Positions 9,349-19,807 of a stretch of DNA of 64,000 nucleotides are shown piece by piece. The first letter of the stretch is position 1. Every line of letters starts with the position of its first letter. This DNA is from Vibrio pacinii DSM 19139 (GTDB lineage Bacteria; Pseudomonadota; Gammaproteobacteria; Enterobacterales; Vibrionaceae). The position numbers and the translations under genes are program-made. The stretch is from NCBI RefSeq assembly GCF_000711795.1, contig NZ_JONH01000016.1:1-64000 (forward strand), in the 5' to 3' direction. The notes beneath the pieces were generated by a model, which was given only the letters and a program-made list of their open reading frames with translations, had not been told where the DNA came from and searched no databases.

Positions 9349-10617
9349 TTATAGTGTTAGGTAGTTTCTTTCTGATGGATACATACTTTTCACATCAAAA
9401 ACTGGAGCATTAGTGTCTAAAAGCAAAGCTTCAATGAACTCACTATCCATATTTTTAAAATGATCATGTGCTACTGCTACGATAGCTGATGTCCATTTCT
9501 TACTCTCGATACTATCGATCAAATCAATTCCGTATTCTTCTTTCACTTCTTTCTTGTTAGCAACAGGATCGTATACATCAACACTTATATTCAAAGACTC
9601 AAGAGATTTTTTTATATCCACAACTCGTGTATTTCTTATATCTGGACAGTTTTCCTTAAATGTTATACCCATTATCAATACGCTTGAGTTTACGAGACTA
9701 ATGTTTGCTCTAATCAACTCTCTTGTTAGCTTTTCTACTATGAAGCTACCCATTCCATCATTAATCTTTCTTCCAGAGAGTAAAACATCTGGATGGTATC
9801 CAAAAGCTTGAGCTTTATGCGTTAGATAATATGGGTCTACACTAATACAATGACCGCCAACCAAACCGGGAAATAACTTCACGAAGTTCCATTTCGTACT
9901 TGCCGCCTCTATTACCTCTTTTGTATTTATATTTAATTTATCAAAAATAATTGCCAACTCATTAAAAAATGCGATATTCAAATCACGCTGTGAATTCTCT
10001 ATTACTTTCGCAGCTTCAGCTACTTTTATTGAGCTAGCTCTATATGTCCCTGCTGATATAATGCTAAGATATAAATTATCAACGAAGTCTAATGTTTTGC
10101 TATCAGAACCAGAAACTATTTTCTTTATTTTAGTCAGTGTATTGATTTTGTCTCCCGGGTTAATTCTCTCTGGGCTATATCCAACAAAGAAACCCTCATT
10201 ATATTTAAGTCTTGACCTAGATTCTAATAGTGGAACACAGGTTTCTTCCGTCGCCCCTGGATATACAGTAGACTCATATATTACCACATCCCCTTCTGAT
10301 AAAACTGAACCCACGGTCTTTGACGCACTTATTAGAGGATTCAAATTTGGCGTATTAAATTCATCAATAGGCGTTGGGACTGTAACAATATATACATTAC
10401 AACAAGACAGTTCGCTAGGGTCACTAGTGTAAGTCAGATTTGAAGAGCCCTTCAAAATCTCACTTTCCACCTCTAAAGTACTATCGTGATGATTTATAAG
10501 CTCTTCAACTCGATTTTTATTTATATCAAACCCAATAACTTCGTTATTTTTTGCAAACTCAACTGCCAACGGCAATCCAACATAGCCTAAACCAATCACA
10601 CAAATCTTATTGTTCAT
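9349..10617 (-). CDS. tviB: UDP-N-acetyl-hexosamine 6-dehydrogenase (TviB/WbpO-type nucleotide sugar dehydrogenase)
   Basis: An NAD-dependent UDP-sugar dehydrogenase that oxidises the C6 of a UDP-N-acetylhexosamine to the uronic acid. The Rossmann motif is VIGLGYVGLPLAVEF near the N-terminus. The central helices have SSIKVAEAAKVIENSQRDLNIAFFNELA, and the catalytic cysteine lies in GLVGGHCISVDPYYL. The 422-residue length and GHCISVDPYYL motif fit the Vi-antigen TviB/WbpO group rather than UDP-glucose dehydrogenase. The exact epimer of the substrate (GlcNAc or GalNAc) cannot be fixed. No TviC-like epimerase is seen here. It would give the exported polymer an acidic residue in addition to sulfate. 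Confidence 0.88.
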   Translation of the reverse strand: MNNKICVIGLGYVGLPLAVEFAKNNEVIGFDINKNRVEELINHHDSTLEVESEILKGSSNLTYTSDPSELSCCNVYIVTVPTPIDEFNTPNLNPLISASKTVGSVLSEGDVVIYESTVYPGATEETCVPLLESRSRLKYNEGFFVGYSPERINPGDKINTLTKIKKIVSGSDSKTLDFVDNLYLSIISAGTYRASSIKVAEAAKVIENSQRDLNIAFFNELAIIFDKLNINTKEVIEAASTKWNFVKLFPGLVGGHCISVDPYYLTHKAQAFGYHPDVLLSGRKINDGMGSFIVEKLTRELIRANISLVNSSVLIMGITFKENCPDIRNTRVVDIKKSLESLNISVDVYDPVANKKEVKEEYGIDLIDSIESKKWTSAIVAVAHDHFKNMDSEFIEALLLDTNAPVFDVKSMYPSERNYLTL

Positions 10618-10643
10618 CTACTTACTACCAATTTATTAAGAAT

Positions 10644-11180
10644 CTATACATCTAAAATCGAAATTCCATTTATATCTTTATTAGATAAAAACGGTTCACC
10701 ATCTAATGGCCAATTTATACCTAACTCACTATCATCCCATCTAATTGAAACTTCAGCTTCTGGATGATAATAATCGGTACATTTATAAACAAATTCAGCT
10801 TCTTCGCTTGTTACGTAAAAACCATGAGCAAAACCTTCAGGAACCCATAGTTGACGCTTGTTCTCAGCAGAAAGACAAACTCCTACCCAGTGGCCAAAAG
10901 TTGGTGAGTCTTTGCGGATATCCACCGCTACATCGAAAACTTCGCCAGAGACAACACGCACAAGTTTTCCCTGTGTATTTTCTGTCTGATAGTGCAGTCC
11001 ACGTAAAATGCCTTTCTTCGATTTAGAATGATTATCCTGTACGAACACCGTTGGCTTACCTGTTACAAGTTCTTCAAACTTTCTCTGTTGCCAAGTTTCC
11101 ATAAAGAAGCCACGCTCATCACCAAACACTGTAGGTTCAATGATCTTTACATCAGGAATCTTAGTATCCATGACTTTCAT
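10644..11180 (-). CDS. rfbC: dTDP-4-dehydrorhamnose 3,5-epimerase
   Basis: RmlC epimerises dTDP-4-keto-6-deoxy-D-glucose at C3 and C5. The cupin-fold protein is of normal length (178 residues) and shows the family motifs DERGFFMETW, QDNHSKSKKGILRGLHYQ with the catalytic His region, VFDVAVDIR and WVPEGFAHGFYV. It is the last of four dTDP-L-rhamnose genes in the order rfbBADC, and begins 1 bp after rfbD ends. A second ATG three codons downstream is a possible start. Confidence 0.96.
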   Translation of the reverse strand: MKVMDTKIPDVKIIEPTVFGDERGFFMETWQQRKFEELVTGKPTVFVQDNHSKSKKGILRGLHYQTENTQGKLVRVVSGEVFDVAVDIRKDSPTFGHWVGVCLSAENKRQLWVPEGFAHGFYVTSEEAEFVYKCTDYYHPEAEVSIRWDDSELGINWPLDGEPFLSNKDINGISILDV

Positions 11181-11181
11181 A

Positions 11182-12054
11182 TTATTTATACGCCTGAATA
11201 TTTGTTAATGCTAGTTGCCAATCACTTGGTTGAACTCCAAACTGGGCTTCTATCCTTCTACAGTCCATACGTGAATTAGCAGGACGCTTCGCTGGTGTTG
11301 GGTACGCTGATGTTGGAATTGCTGAAATCGTTGGTTTTTTTTCTAAAACACCGTGCTCTTCAGCAACATCAAAAATACGCTCTGCAAAGTCAAACCAGCT
11401 TGCGTAGGGCATACCAGAGAAATGGTAAACACCCCACTCAGGAGCGCCTTCTTTCTCGATGTATTCAATCATAGTGATCAATGCGCTTGCAATGTCACCG
11501 GCATACGTGGGTCCACCGATTTGATCGCCGACAATACTAAGTACGTCGCGATCTTGGCCTAGTCTCAACATGGTTTTGACAAAATTATTGCCGTGCTCAC
11601 CGAATACCCAAGCTGTGCGCAAGATAAGGTGCTCATCACACGATTGTGCAACTACTTGCTCACCAGCCAGTTTGCTTTTCCCGTACACACCCTGCGGTCC
11701 AACTGGATTACTCTCTTGATATGGCATGTGACCTAAGCCATCAAAGACATAGTCTGTTGAGATATGCAGCATGACAGCACCACAACTTTCAGCCGCTTCT
11801 GCAAGGTACTTAGGACCATCTCTGTTAATCGCAAAAGAAAGGTCAACTTCTTCTTCTGCTTTGTCCACCGCCGTATGTGCTGCCGCATTGATTATGTAGT
11901 TCGGTTCGAATTCGACAACCATCGTATAGACTGCCGCTTGATCGGTGATATCCAACTTATCTTTGTCTACAGCTAAAATGTCCGCTTTACCGCGGAGTTG
12001 GTTAACTAAACAATGGCCGACTTGGCCATTGCAACCTGTAATCAGTACCTTCAT
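11182..12054 (-). CDS. rfbD: dTDP-4-dehydrorhamnose reductase
   Basis: RmlD reduces dTDP-4-keto-L-rhamnose to dTDP-L-rhamnose. It is a short-chain dehydrogenase with the N-terminal NAD(P) motif GCNGQVG, the STDYVFDG motif and the catalytic YGKSK (Tyr-x-x-x-Lys). At 290 residues it is of normal length. It sits between rfbA and rfbC, with 8 bp and 1 bp gaps, so the four genes are surely cotranscribed. Confidence 0.96.
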   Translation of the reverse strand: MKVLITGCNGQVGHCLVNQLRGKADILAVDKDKLDITDQAAVYTMVVEFEPNYIINAAAHTAVDKAEEEVDLSFAINRDGPKYLAEAAESCGAVMLHISTDYVFDGLGHMPYQESNPVGPQGVYGKSKLAGEQVVAQSCDEHLILRTAWVFGEHGNNFVKTMLRLGQDRDVLSIVGDQIGGPTYAGDIASALITMIEYIEKEGAPEWGVYHFSGMPYASWFDFAERIFDVAEEHGVLEKKPTISAIPTSAYPTPAKRPANSRMDCRRIEAQFGVQPSDWQLALTNIQAYK

Positions 12055-12062
12055 TTTGTGTC

Positions 12063-12932
12063 CTACAGTGGATTAATCAATGACATCAAGTAACGACCGT
12101 ATTCGTTTTTCAACATAGGCGTTGCTAGTCGTTCAATCTCTTGGTTGGTTAACCATCCCTGTCGCCACGCGATTTCTTCCAGACACGCCACTTTCAACCC
12201 TTGAACATGTTCGATGGTTTGAACAAATGATGACGCCTCATGCAAACTTTCATGGGTGCCCGTGTCAAGCCAAGCAAATCCACGGCCAAGTAACTCAACA
12301 TTTAACGAGCCATCGTTCAGGTACATTTCATTGATAGAAGTAATTTCAAATTCACCACGCTGAGACGGCTCTACCTGTTTAGCAAACTCAATTACGCGGT
12401 TATCGTAAAAATACAAGCCTGTCACCGCGTAATTCGATTTTGGCTTAGCTGGTTTTTCTTCAATCGAGACTGCTTTCATATTGTCATCAAATTCCACCAC
12501 ACCAAAACGCTCTGGATCTTTAACTTGATAACCGAATACCGTTGCACCACCCTCTCTTGAAGCAGCACTTTTTAATGTTTGACTGAACGATTGACCATAG
12601 AAAATATTGTCACCCAGTACTAGGCAGACACTGTCTTTGCCGATAAAGTCTTCACCAATAATAAACGCTTGCGCTAGACCATCTGGGCTTGGTTGAATGG
12701 CATATTCCAAGTTAATACCAAAATCAGAGCCATCGCCTAATAAGCGCTTAAAACCAGCGTTGTCTTCAGGAGTGGTGATGATAAGAATATCTTTGATGCC
12801 GGCTAGCATCAGCGTTGAAATAGGGTAAAACACCATCGGCTTATCGTAGATAGGCAGTAATTGCTTTGATACACCACGAGTTAATGGATATAGACGAGTT
12901 CCAGAGCCACCCGCAAGAACAATCCCTTTCAT
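12063..12932 (-). CDS. rfbA: Glucose-1-phosphate thymidylyltransferase
   Basis: RmlA couples dTTP and glucose-1-phosphate to dTDP-glucose, the committed step to dTDP-rhamnose and to dTDP-Fuc4N. It has the nucleotidyltransferase signature [20 protein letters not shown] at residues 8-27, then [11 protein letters not shown], the metal-binding LGDNIFYG and the sugar-binding [16 protein letters not shown] region. At 289 residues it is full length. Its start overlaps the stop of rfbB by one base. Confidence 0.96.
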   Translation of the reverse strand: MKGIVLAGGSGTRLYPLTRGVSKQLLPIYDKPMVFYPISTLMLAGIKDILIITTPEDNAGFKRLLGDGSDFGINLEYAIQPSPDGLAQAFIIGEDFIGKDSVCLVLGDNIFYGQSFSQTLKSAASREGGATVFGYQVKDPERFGVVEFDDNMKAVSIEEKPAKPKSNYAVTGLYFYDNRVIEFAKQVEPSQRGEFEITSINEMYLNDGSLNVELLGRGFAWLDTGTHESLHEASSFVQTIEHVQGLKVACLEEIAWRQGWLTNQEIERLATPMLKNEYGRYLMSLINPL

Positions 12933-14026
12933 TATTGTGTCCCACCCGTTGTAGTTTCAACACCTAAGCGCTCACGTTGGTAACTACCATCCTGAACATT
13001 TTGACACCATTGCTGATTGTCTAAATACCATTGAACCGTCTTCCTAAGGCCAGTTTCGAAGGTCTCCACTGGAGTCCAGCCAAGCTCTGTTTGCATTTTG
13101 CTTGAATCAATCGCGTAGCGGCGATCATGTCCTGGTCTATCTTGAACGTAAGTGATTTGTTCAGCGTATGCGGCCTCTTTCGGGACTAACGTGTCCAAAA
13201 TGGAACAAATGGTTTGTACCACTTCTAAGTTTTGCTTTTCATTGTGGCCGCCAATGTTGTATGTCTCGCCAACTTTACCTTCGGTTACTACTTTGTACAG
13301 TGCACGAGCATGATCTTCAACGAATAGCCAATCACGGATTTGATCACCTTTGCCATAAATCGGCAGTTCTTTATCTTCTAACGCATTTAGAATAACGAGA
13401 GGGATTAATTTTTCTGGGAAGTGGTAAGGTCCGTAGTTGTTAGAGCAGTTGGTCACTATCGTCGGAAGGCCGTAGGTTCGTAGCCATGCGCGAACAAGAT
13501 GATCACTAGATGCTTTTGAGGCTGAATATGGGCTTGATGGCGCATAAGGTGTCGTTTCTAAAAACATTGGCAGATCTGTACCCACGTCAACTTCATCAGG
13601 ATGGGGCAGATCACCGTACACTTCGTCAGTGGAGATATGGTGGAAGCGGAACACCTCTTTGGCTGACTCATCGAGTTTATTCCAATAATCGCGCGTTGCT
13701 TCTAAAAGGGTATAAGTACCGACAATATTCGTTTCGATAAATGCCGCAGGTCCTGTAATTGAACGATCTACATGAGATTCTGCCGCAAGATGCATCACTG
13801 CATCGGGGTTATGCGCAGCAAATACGCGTTCTAACCCAGTTTTGTCGCAGATATTGACTTGTTCAAACGCATATCGGTCACTATTTTCAACAGAGCTTAA
13901 AGACTCCAGGTTACCCGCATAGGTCAAGCAATCAACATTTACAACACTGCCCATTGTATTTTCGATAATATGTCTCACAACTGCTGAGCCAATGAAACCA
14001 GCGCCGCCTGTAACAAGAATTTTCAT
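12932..14026 (-). CDS. rfbB: dTDP-glucose 4,6-dehydratase
   Basis: RmlB converts dTDP-glucose to dTDP-4-keto-6-deoxyglucose. It is an extended SDR enzyme with [14 protein letters not shown] at the N-terminus, the [12 protein letters not shown] motif, the active-site STDEVYGDL and the catalytic [10 protein letters not shown]. It is full length at 364 residues. The gene follows cysN by 51 bp on the same strand. Its product is the branch point for L-rhamnose (rfbCD, here) and for Fuc4NAc (WecE/WecD-like genes at 28 kb). Confidence 0.96.
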   Translation of the reverse strand: MKILVTGGAGFIGSAVVRHIIENTMGSVVNVDCLTYAGNLESLSSVENSDRYAFEQVNICDKTGLERVFAAHNPDAVMHLAAESHVDRSITGPAAFIETNIVGTYTLLEATRDYWNKLDESAKEVFRFHHISTDEVYGDLPHPDEVDVGTDLPMFLETTPYAPSSPYSASKASSDHLVRAWLRTYGLPTIVTNCSNNYGPYHFPEKLIPLVILNALEDKELPIYGKGDQIRDWLFVEDHARALYKVVTEGKVGETYNIGGHNEKQNLEVVQTICSILDTLVPKEAAYAEQITYVQDRPGHDRRYAIDSSKMQTELGWTPVETFETGLRKTVQWYLDNQQWCQNVQDGSYQRERLGVETTTGGTQ

Positions 14027-14077
14027 GTATATCTAATCCCTACTTTTTAATAACTGCTAATTATAAGTATTTATCTG

Positions 14078-15499
14078 TTAAATGCACTCAATTGCTTTAC
14101 AGTCCCATTCAGGGAACTGCTGACGGATAAATGCGTTGAGTGCTTTTTCTGACTCAGTGTAAACTCGCCCCTCAGACTTTCCTTTTTTATCAACAATCGC
14201 ACTCACCATGCCAGCACCAACCGTTACGTTACTAAAGCGGTCAATGACAATAAATGCCCCCGTTTGAGGCAGCGCTTGGTACTCATCTAACGCGACATTG
14301 TCGGTAAGCTTGATGTTGGTTAATGCTATTTCATTAAGAGCTAAGCTTTCGCCATTTTCTGCGTGCTGCGTTAGCGTGTTCACGTCAACTTTATGCGCAA
14401 CATTGATCACTTTGCCAGTACAGCTCTTTGTCGCGAACTTGAACAGATACTCTTTATGGGTCAGCATGGGCTGCTCATCCATCCATACTAAGTGCGCTTC
14501 GAACTGATTGGTCACTTTAGGCTCGTGACCGGTGTGAACAATCATATCTCCACGAGAAATATCTATTTCATCTTCCAACGTTATTGTGATGGCCTGCCCT
14601 GGTTGAGCAGTCTGCAGTTCACCGTCATGAGTGAATACAGATTTTACTTTTGAGGTTTTGCCTGACGGTAGTGCCGTCACATCATCACCAACCTGAATTT
14701 GCCCTGATGCCAGCGTGCCACAGAATCCACGAAAATCTAAGTTAGGGCGGTTAACATATTGCACTGGAAAGCGCATATGCTTCAGGTCTTTGTCTTTATC
14801 AACTTTGACAGTTTCAAGCAGCTTCATCAGTGTTGCACCAGGATACCAATCCATCTTCTCACTGGGGGTAACAACGTTATCGCCTTTTAGCGCCGAGATT
14901 GGTACAAAGCGGATGTCGTCAATATTGAAGTTTTTCGCCATTTCACGGTAGTCCGCTTTGATCTGCTGGTAAACGTCCTGGCTATATTCCATTAGATCCA
15001 TCTTGTTAATCGCAACAATAATGTGTTTAATTCCTAGCAGTGAACAAATGTAGCTATGGCGACGTGTTTGGGTTTGAATACCTCGGCGGGCATCGACTAT
15101 CACAATCGCAAGATCGCAGGTCGAAGCGCCTGTCACCATATTGCGAGTGTACTGCTCATGCCCTGGAGTATCAGCAATAATGAACTTGCGTTTATCTGTC
15201 GAGAAATAGCGGTAAGCAACATCAATGGTAATACCTTGCTCACGTTCAGATTGCAGACCATCAACCAGCAGAGCTAAATCAAATGCTTCATCTGTGCTAT
15301 TGAACTTCTGAGAGTCCTTTTCAATAGCCGCCATCTGATCTTCGTAAATCAGTTTTGAATCGTAAAGTAAGCGTCCGATAAGAGTAGATTTACCATCATC
15401 AACATTACCACAGGTTATAAAACGCAATAGATCCTTGTTTTCATGCACTTTTAGATATGCTTCGATATCTTTAGCTATCAGCTCTGAAGAGTGTGACAT
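14078..15499 (-). CDS. cysN: Sulfate adenylyltransferase subunit 1 (GTPase)
   Basis: CysN is the GTPase subunit of ATP sulfurylase. With CysD it makes adenosine 5'-phosphosulfate (APS) from ATP and sulfate, and GTP hydrolysis drives the reaction. It is an EF-Tu-like protein with G1 [16 protein letters not shown]3 DTPGHEQYT and G4 NKMDLM, followed by two beta-barrel domains. At 473 residues it is full length. In most bacteria cysN directly follows cysD; here three genes lie between them. It stands next to rfbB in the polysaccharide operon, which suggests use of APS/PAPS for sulfation, although cysteine synthesis is not excluded. Confidence 0.96.
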   Translation of the reverse strand: MSHSSELIAKDIEAYLKVHENKDLLRFITCGNVDDGKSTLIGRLLYDSKLIYEDQMAAIEKDSQKFNSTDEAFDLALLVDGLQSEREQGITIDVAYRYFSTDKRKFIIADTPGHEQYTRNMVTGASTCDLAIVIVDARRGIQTQTRRHSYICSLLGIKHIIVAINKMDLMEYSQDVYQQIKADYREMAKNFNIDDIRFVPISALKGDNVVTPSEKMDWYPGATLMKLLETVKVDKDKDLKHMRFPVQYVNRPNLDFRGFCGTLASGQIQVGDDVTALPSGKTSKVKSVFTHDGELQTAQPGQAITITLEDEIDISRGDMIVHTGHEPKVTNQFEAHLVWMDEQPMLTHKEYLFKFATKSCTGKVINVAHKVDVNTLTQHAENGESLALNEIALTNIKLTDNVALDEYQALPQTGAFIVIDRFSNVTVGAGMVSAIVDKKGKSEGRVYTESEKALNAFIRQQFPEWDCKAIECI

Positions 15500-15508
15500 G
15501 TCCTAATC

Positions 15509-16474
15509 CTACTTCTTATAAAATTGATTTAAAGTCAGAACGAAGTTTTCCACTTCAGACTTTGGTAACTGGTTTATACCCGCAGCAGCCTTTCTGCCTC
15601 CACCTGTTGCAAATTGACTGCATACGTCATCGGCGCCAGTTCTGTTTTCTAAAGGCGCTCTTACGCTTACGGTATAATCTTCACCACTTGCGTTAAGCGT
15701 TAACACTGCATGAGCTTTACTTGGTGACTGGTTAGCTAACTGATTGCCAAATACCCCGCTGATACGCCTTGCCCAAGCTTCACATGGCAATATATAGACT
15801 TCAGCTTCCGATGTAGAAAGTTTCGCCTGCAACCTTGTTAAATGATCGGCGTCACTTTCATAACCTTGTTTAAGCACATAGTACGGTGATTTAGCATCTG
15901 CCTGTAATTCAAAGGGAGACTCATACTGCATCAACTGAGTAAAGAGCACAGCAGGTGCTATATGCAGATCAGATAAACCCGCACCATAGCCATTGTAATT
16001 AATTAAAACACCCAACTGTTTTAAAAACTCTGTCTGTTCTTGTGTTAACCCACACTCAGTAGCTAAATATTCAGCTTGAGTGATGAGATTATCACCAAAC
16101 GCGCCCGCAATCGCCCAATGCGCATAACTGCCACCGATATGTTTATTGATAAGTAAACTGGTACAAATTTGCGCGTCCAAGTTGATCAGTGCCGTAAAGT
16201 TATCGGCTTGCGGCACTTCTCCAGTACGGTGATGATCACAATAAAAAACCGGGATATCTTTGTCTAGCAGCTGGTGAAGCGCGCTTAGGTTTTTCTCCAT
16301 CGAAAGATCTAAAACCGTTACACCACTCACATCAGGCTCGGCAACCACTTGCTGCACTAGCTTGATATCTCGCTTCACACCAGTTATTAAAGTTGAACTT
16401 TTAGGATCAAATTTGCGCAGTTGAACTAAAGATAAGATGCCATCAGCATCTCCATTGAACACATCGTAATGCAT
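15509..16474 (-). CDS. DHH-family phosphoesterase, candidate PAP (pAp) phosphatase
   Basis: A 321-residue DHH/DHHA1 phosphoesterase. It has an N-terminal acidic metal motif FNGDADGI, a VLDLS motif, the DHH motif FYCDHHRTG, and a C-terminal DHHA1 Gly-rich motif GGGRKAAAGI. Relatives such as NrnA degrade short oligoribonucleotides and remove the 3' phosphate from pAp. It lies 2 bp from cysC and 9 bp from cysN. I infer that it clears 3'-phosphoadenosine-5'-phosphate, the inhibitory by-product of sulfotransferases. The substrate is not shown by sequence; a nanoRNase or another nucleotide phosphatase is possible. Confidence 0.8.
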   Translation of the reverse strand: MHYDVFNGDADGILSLVQLRKFDPKSSTLITGVKRDIKLVQQVVAEPDVSGVTVLDLSMEKNLSALHQLLDKDIPVFYCDHHRTGEVPQADNFTALINLDAQICTSLLINKHIGGSYAHWAIAGAFGDNLITQAEYLATECGLTQEQTEFLKQLGVLINYNGYGAGLSDLHIAPAVLFTQLMQYESPFELQADAKSPYYVLKQGYESDADHLTRLQAKLSTSEAEVYILPCEAWARRISGVFGNQLANQSPSKAHAVLTLNASGEDYTVSVRAPLENRTGADDVCSQFATGGGRKAAAGINQLPKSEVENFVLTLNQFYKK

Positions 16475-16476
16475 AA

Positions 16477-17103
16477 TTAGATATACTCGCGTTCGATAAG
16501 TTGATTAATAATTTTCTGAGCACAAGCTTCAATCGATACACCTGCTGTTTGCACATGTATTTCAGCATTACTTGGCGCTTCATAGTCAGAGTCAATCCCC
16601 GTAAAGTGTTTAATCTCACCTGCGCGAGCTTTTTTGTATAATCCTTTTGGGTCGCGCTGCTCACATACATCTAACGGCGTATCGATAAACACTTCTAAGA
16701 ACTGCTCATCGCTCAATAAGGCTCTAACTTGCTCTCGATCTGCAATAAAAGGGGAGATAAACGCAGTTAACACAATAGCACCGGAATCAACAAACAATTT
16801 GGCGACTTCACCAATACGGCGGATATTCTCAACACGATCCTCATCGCTAAAACCTAGGTCTTTGTTGAGTCCGTGGCGCACATTGTCACCATCAAGCAGA
16901 TAACTGTGTTTACCTAGCACAAGCAATTTTTTTTCCACCGCATTGGCAACGGTCGATTTACCCGAACCACTTAAGCCAGTAAACCAAAGCACTACCGGTT
17001 TTTGTTGTTTTAGCTGGGTACGCTCTTGCGAAGAGACACTCGTATTATGCCAGACAATATCGTCGCTCACTGAATGATGCTGTTTATTTGTATACGGGTT
17101 CAT
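16477..17103 (-). CDS. cysC: Adenylyl-sulfate (APS) kinase
   Basis: CysC phosphorylates APS at the 3' position to give PAPS, the universal sulfuryl donor. It has the P-loop [15 protein letters not shown], the [10 protein letters not shown] motif that binds APS, and later FISPF and [11 protein letters not shown]. At 208 residues it is a complete stand-alone kinase. It is encoded between the SLC13 permease and the DHH phosphoesterase. No PAPS reductase (cysH) or sulfite reductase gene (cysIJ) is in the window. The local product is therefore PAPS, fitting the sulfotransferases at the distal end of the operon. Confidence 0.96.
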   Translation of the reverse strand: MNPYTNKQHHSVSDDIVWHNTSVSSQERTQLKQQKPVVLWFTGLSGSGKSTVANAVEKKLLVLGKHSYLLDGDNVRHGLNKDLGFSDEDRVENIRRIGEVAKLFVDSGAIVLTAFISPFIADREQVRALLSDEQFLEVFIDTPLDVCEQRDPKGLYKKARAGEIKHFTGIDSDYEAPSNAEIHVQTAGVSIEACAQKIINQLIEREYI

Positions 17104-17123
17104 AAATCTACTTTCAAAAACGA

Positions 17124-18839
17124 TTAAAAAGGAAAAAAGAATGGTATTGCGATTAATGCGACCACGCTATAGGTAAACGAGACTTTCCAACCCACTTTAA
17201 TAAAGTCTTTAAAGTGGTAACCGCCCGCATTCATTACCATCAGATTGGTTTGATACCCATACGGGCTTAAGAAGCACGCGCTTGCTGCGTAGGCGACGGC
17301 CATAATAAAAGGTAGTGTAGAAACCTGATAAGCATCAGCCAATGCTAGTCCTATCGGTAACATAATCGCCGCGGCAGCGGTATTGGTGATAATTTCTGTC
17401 AGTAATACCGTCACCAAAAATAAGCATATCAACGCCACATAGGGCTGTTGATCGCCTAATAAGCTGTATAGTCCTTGTGTAATCCACTCAGCCAAACCAG
17501 ACGAAGTAAACGCATAAGCAATAGAAAGTGCGCAGACCAATACGGACCATAGTTCAAACGGGAAACGACGGCGAATGGTTGTACCGTCAATTACGCCAAC
17601 TCCGAGCATTAACAAAATGTAAGCACACATCGATTCGAGTAGGGATAACGACGTCGTCGCTGAAACGACAACCGCACCGAGAAAACCGAATATAGTCAGT
17701 AAATTTTGACAGGATGAAAGCGTATGATTGAGCTCAATACCACTGATAATAAAAAAGTTTCGAGTTAAGTTTTGCCGCTTATTGAAGTCCTCGCCAATCG
17801 CCAACATTAACTTATCGCCCGAGTGAATCACTTGCTCGCCGAGCTTGCCAGACAGGCGATGTCCCTCCCGACTAATGGCGACCACCGCAGCATCAAAGCG
17901 TGAGCGAAAGTCCGTTGCTTTAAGCGTTTTACCAATCAAAACCGATTCGGGGCTTACAATGACCTCGGTAAGGTTGGAGGAGAGAAGTTGACTCTCATCA
18001 GCGAAAATCTCGACTCCATCGAGTAAATGTATCTGCTTAACGTTTTCTACATCTCCGGTGAAAACCAGCTTATCATTGGCTTGAATACGAGTATCAGGCG
18101 TAACAGGAGAGATGAGCTGATCGCCTCTGACGATCTCGGCCAAAAACAGGCCATCGAGTGAACGCAGTTTATTTTCTCTCACCGTATTACCCACCAGCCG
18201 GCTATCTGGTTTCACTTCCGCATCGATGAAGTAGGGGGCATTTTGAGTGTTAAGCTCATCCCTACGTGTCAATTTTCGAGCGCTAATAAATATCACACCA
18301 CCGACTACGACAACCAAAGATAAACCAACCGGTAAGAAACTAAAGAAATCTAACTCGGTTTGACCATACTCAACCAGCAATGCGTTAACGACCAAATTGG
18401 TCGCAGTCCCTATCAAGGTTAAGGTGCCGCCCAAAATAGCAAAATAGGACAGAGGGATAAGTAGAGTCGATGGTGGGTGATCTTGGTTACGCTGCACGCC
18501 GCCCATTAATGTCGCAACAACCGCAGTATTGTTAAGAAAGGCCGAGCTCACGGCACTCGATATACCTAGCCTGAAAAGTGTTTTTCCATAACTATCATCG
18601 AATATTTTACTCGATAGCCATGGCAACAAGTAGCTTCTCTCTAAAGCGAGAGAAGCTATCATTAGACACACTAAGGTCAGCACTGAGCTATTAGTGATAT
18701 TACCAATTAAGCGACTTTGTTCTATTTGACCACAAACATATAAAACAACAGTCGCGACAATAAACAAGTACACAGCTCGATACTTTGAGAATATCAAGTT
18801 AATGAGTAAAGCAACAATGACAAGTGCAGTAATAAGCAT
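17124..18839 (-). CDS. SLC13/DASS-type permease with RCK_C (TrkA-C) domains, probable sulfate transporter
   Basis: A 571-residue inner-membrane protein. Hydrophobic helices fill residues 1 to about 185 (with [18 protein letters not shown] in a conserved intramembrane loop). A soluble insert of two TrkA-C domains follows (about 205-285 and 290-365, each with a VxENxLR- or [12 protein letters not shown] start). Helices then resume to the end, with [18 protein letters not shown] as the second conserved loop. This layout is that of the SLC13-like anion permeases often linked to cysD/N/C genes. Sulfate uptake is inferred from that context. It is 12 bp from cysD and 20 bp from cysC. Confidence 0.85.
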   Translation of the reverse strand: MLITALVIVALLINLIFSKYRAVYLFIVATVVLYVCGQIEQSRLIGNITNSSVLTLVCLMIASLALERSYLLPWLSSKIFDDSYGKTLFRLGISSAVSSAFLNNTAVVATLMGGVQRNQDHPPSTLLIPLSYFAILGGTLTLIGTATNLVVNALLVEYGQTELDFFSFLPVGLSLVVVVGGVIFISARKLTRRDELNTQNAPYFIDAEVKPDSRLVGNTVRENKLRSLDGLFLAEIVRGDQLISPVTPDTRIQANDKLVFTGDVENVKQIHLLDGVEIFADESQLLSSNLTEVIVSPESVLIGKTLKATDFRSRFDAAVVAISREGHRLSGKLGEQVIHSGDKLMLAIGEDFNKRQNLTRNFFIISGIELNHTLSSCQNLLTIFGFLGAVVVSATTSLSLLESMCAYILLMLGVGVIDGTTIRRRFPFELWSVLVCALSIAYAFTSSGLAEWITQGLYSLLGDQQPYVALICLFLVTVLLTEIITNTAAAAIMLPIGLALADAYQVSTLPFIMAVAYAASACFLSPYGYQTNLMVMNAGGYHFKDFIKVGWKVSFTYSVVALIAIPFFFPF

Positions 18840-18851
18840 AGCGTGAATAGG

Positions 18852-19766
18852 TTAGAAATAACCTTCGCGCTTCTTCTTCTCCATTGACCCTGAGCTATCA
18901 TGATCGATAGCGCGTCCTTGGCGCTCTGATGTAGTGGTTAGTAGCATCTCTTGAATAATCTCCGGCAACGTAGTGGCTTCTGATTCCACAGCACCTGTCA
19001 ACGGATAGCAACCTAAAGTGCGGAAGCGAACCATTTTCTCTTCAATGATTTCTCCATCTTTGAGCTCCATTCGCTCATCGTCAACCATGATCAGCATACC
19101 GTCACGTTCTACAACCGGGCGCTTCTTCGCTAAGTAAAGGCTAGGGATTTCAATGCTCTCTAGATAGATGTATTGCCAAATATCGAGCTCTGTCCAGTTA
19201 GACAATGGAAATACACGAATGCTCTCACCTTTATTGACTTTACCGTTATAAATATTCCACAACTCTGGACGTTGGCTTTTAGGATCCCATCTATGGTGCT
19301 CATCGCGGAACGAATATACACGCTCCTTAGCGCGTGATTTTTCTTCATCACGTCTTGCACCACCAAATGCCGCATCAAAACCATGTTTATCTAATGCTTG
19401 CTTTAAACCCTGAGTTTTCATGATATCTGTATGTTTTGAGCTACCATGTACAAATGGGCTAATGTTCATTTTCAGCCCTTCAGGGTTTTGGTGAACAATT
19501 AACTTCATGCCAATCTTTTTTGCCATGTAGTCGCGGAACTGAATCATTTCCTTAAATTTCCATGTTGTATCAACATGCATCAAAGGAAACGGAGGTACAC
19601 CTGGTGCAAACGCTTTTTTCGCAAGGTGTAGCATCACTGAAGAATCTTTACCAACAGAATAAAGCATCACTGGGTTATCAAACTCAGCGGCCACTTCGCG
19701 CATAATATGGATAGACTCAGCTTCTAGCTGTTTAAGGTGGGTCATACGCTCTGGCGTGATCGTCAT
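18852..19766 (-). CDS. cysD: Sulfate adenylyltransferase subunit 2
   Basis: CysD is the catalytic subunit of ATP sulfurylase, a PP-loop (N-type ATP pyrophosphatase) protein. The PP-motif is [35 protein letters not shown] and the C-terminal [11 protein letters not shown] are also family-typical. It is full length at 304 residues. It is the first gene of the 16-gene minus-strand unit, and its upstream region holds the only obvious promoter region for that unit. Confidence 0.97.
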   Translation of the reverse strand: MTITPERMTHLKQLEAESIHIMREVAAEFDNPVMLYSVGKDSSVMLHLAKKAFAPGVPPFPLMHVDTTWKFKEMIQFRDYMAKKIGMKLIVHQNPEGLKMNISPFVHGSSKHTDIMKTQGLKQALDKHGFDAAFGGARRDEEKSRAKERVYSFRDEHHRWDPKSQRPELWNIYNGKVNKGESIRVFPLSNWTELDIWQYIYLESIEIPSLYLAKKRPVVERDGMLIMVDDERMELKDGEIIEEKMVRFRTLGCYPLTGAVESEATTLPEIIQEMLLTTTSERQGRAIDHDSSGSMEKKKREGYF

Positions 19767-19807
19767 AATGCTCTTTCTTCCTTAATTCGTCAGCCCAAAA
19801 ATATTTT

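Noticed and set aside
10061..10432. 123-residue frame opposite tviB
   Set aside because: It is fully inside a well-identified gene on the other strand, has low-complexity composition and shows no family motifs.
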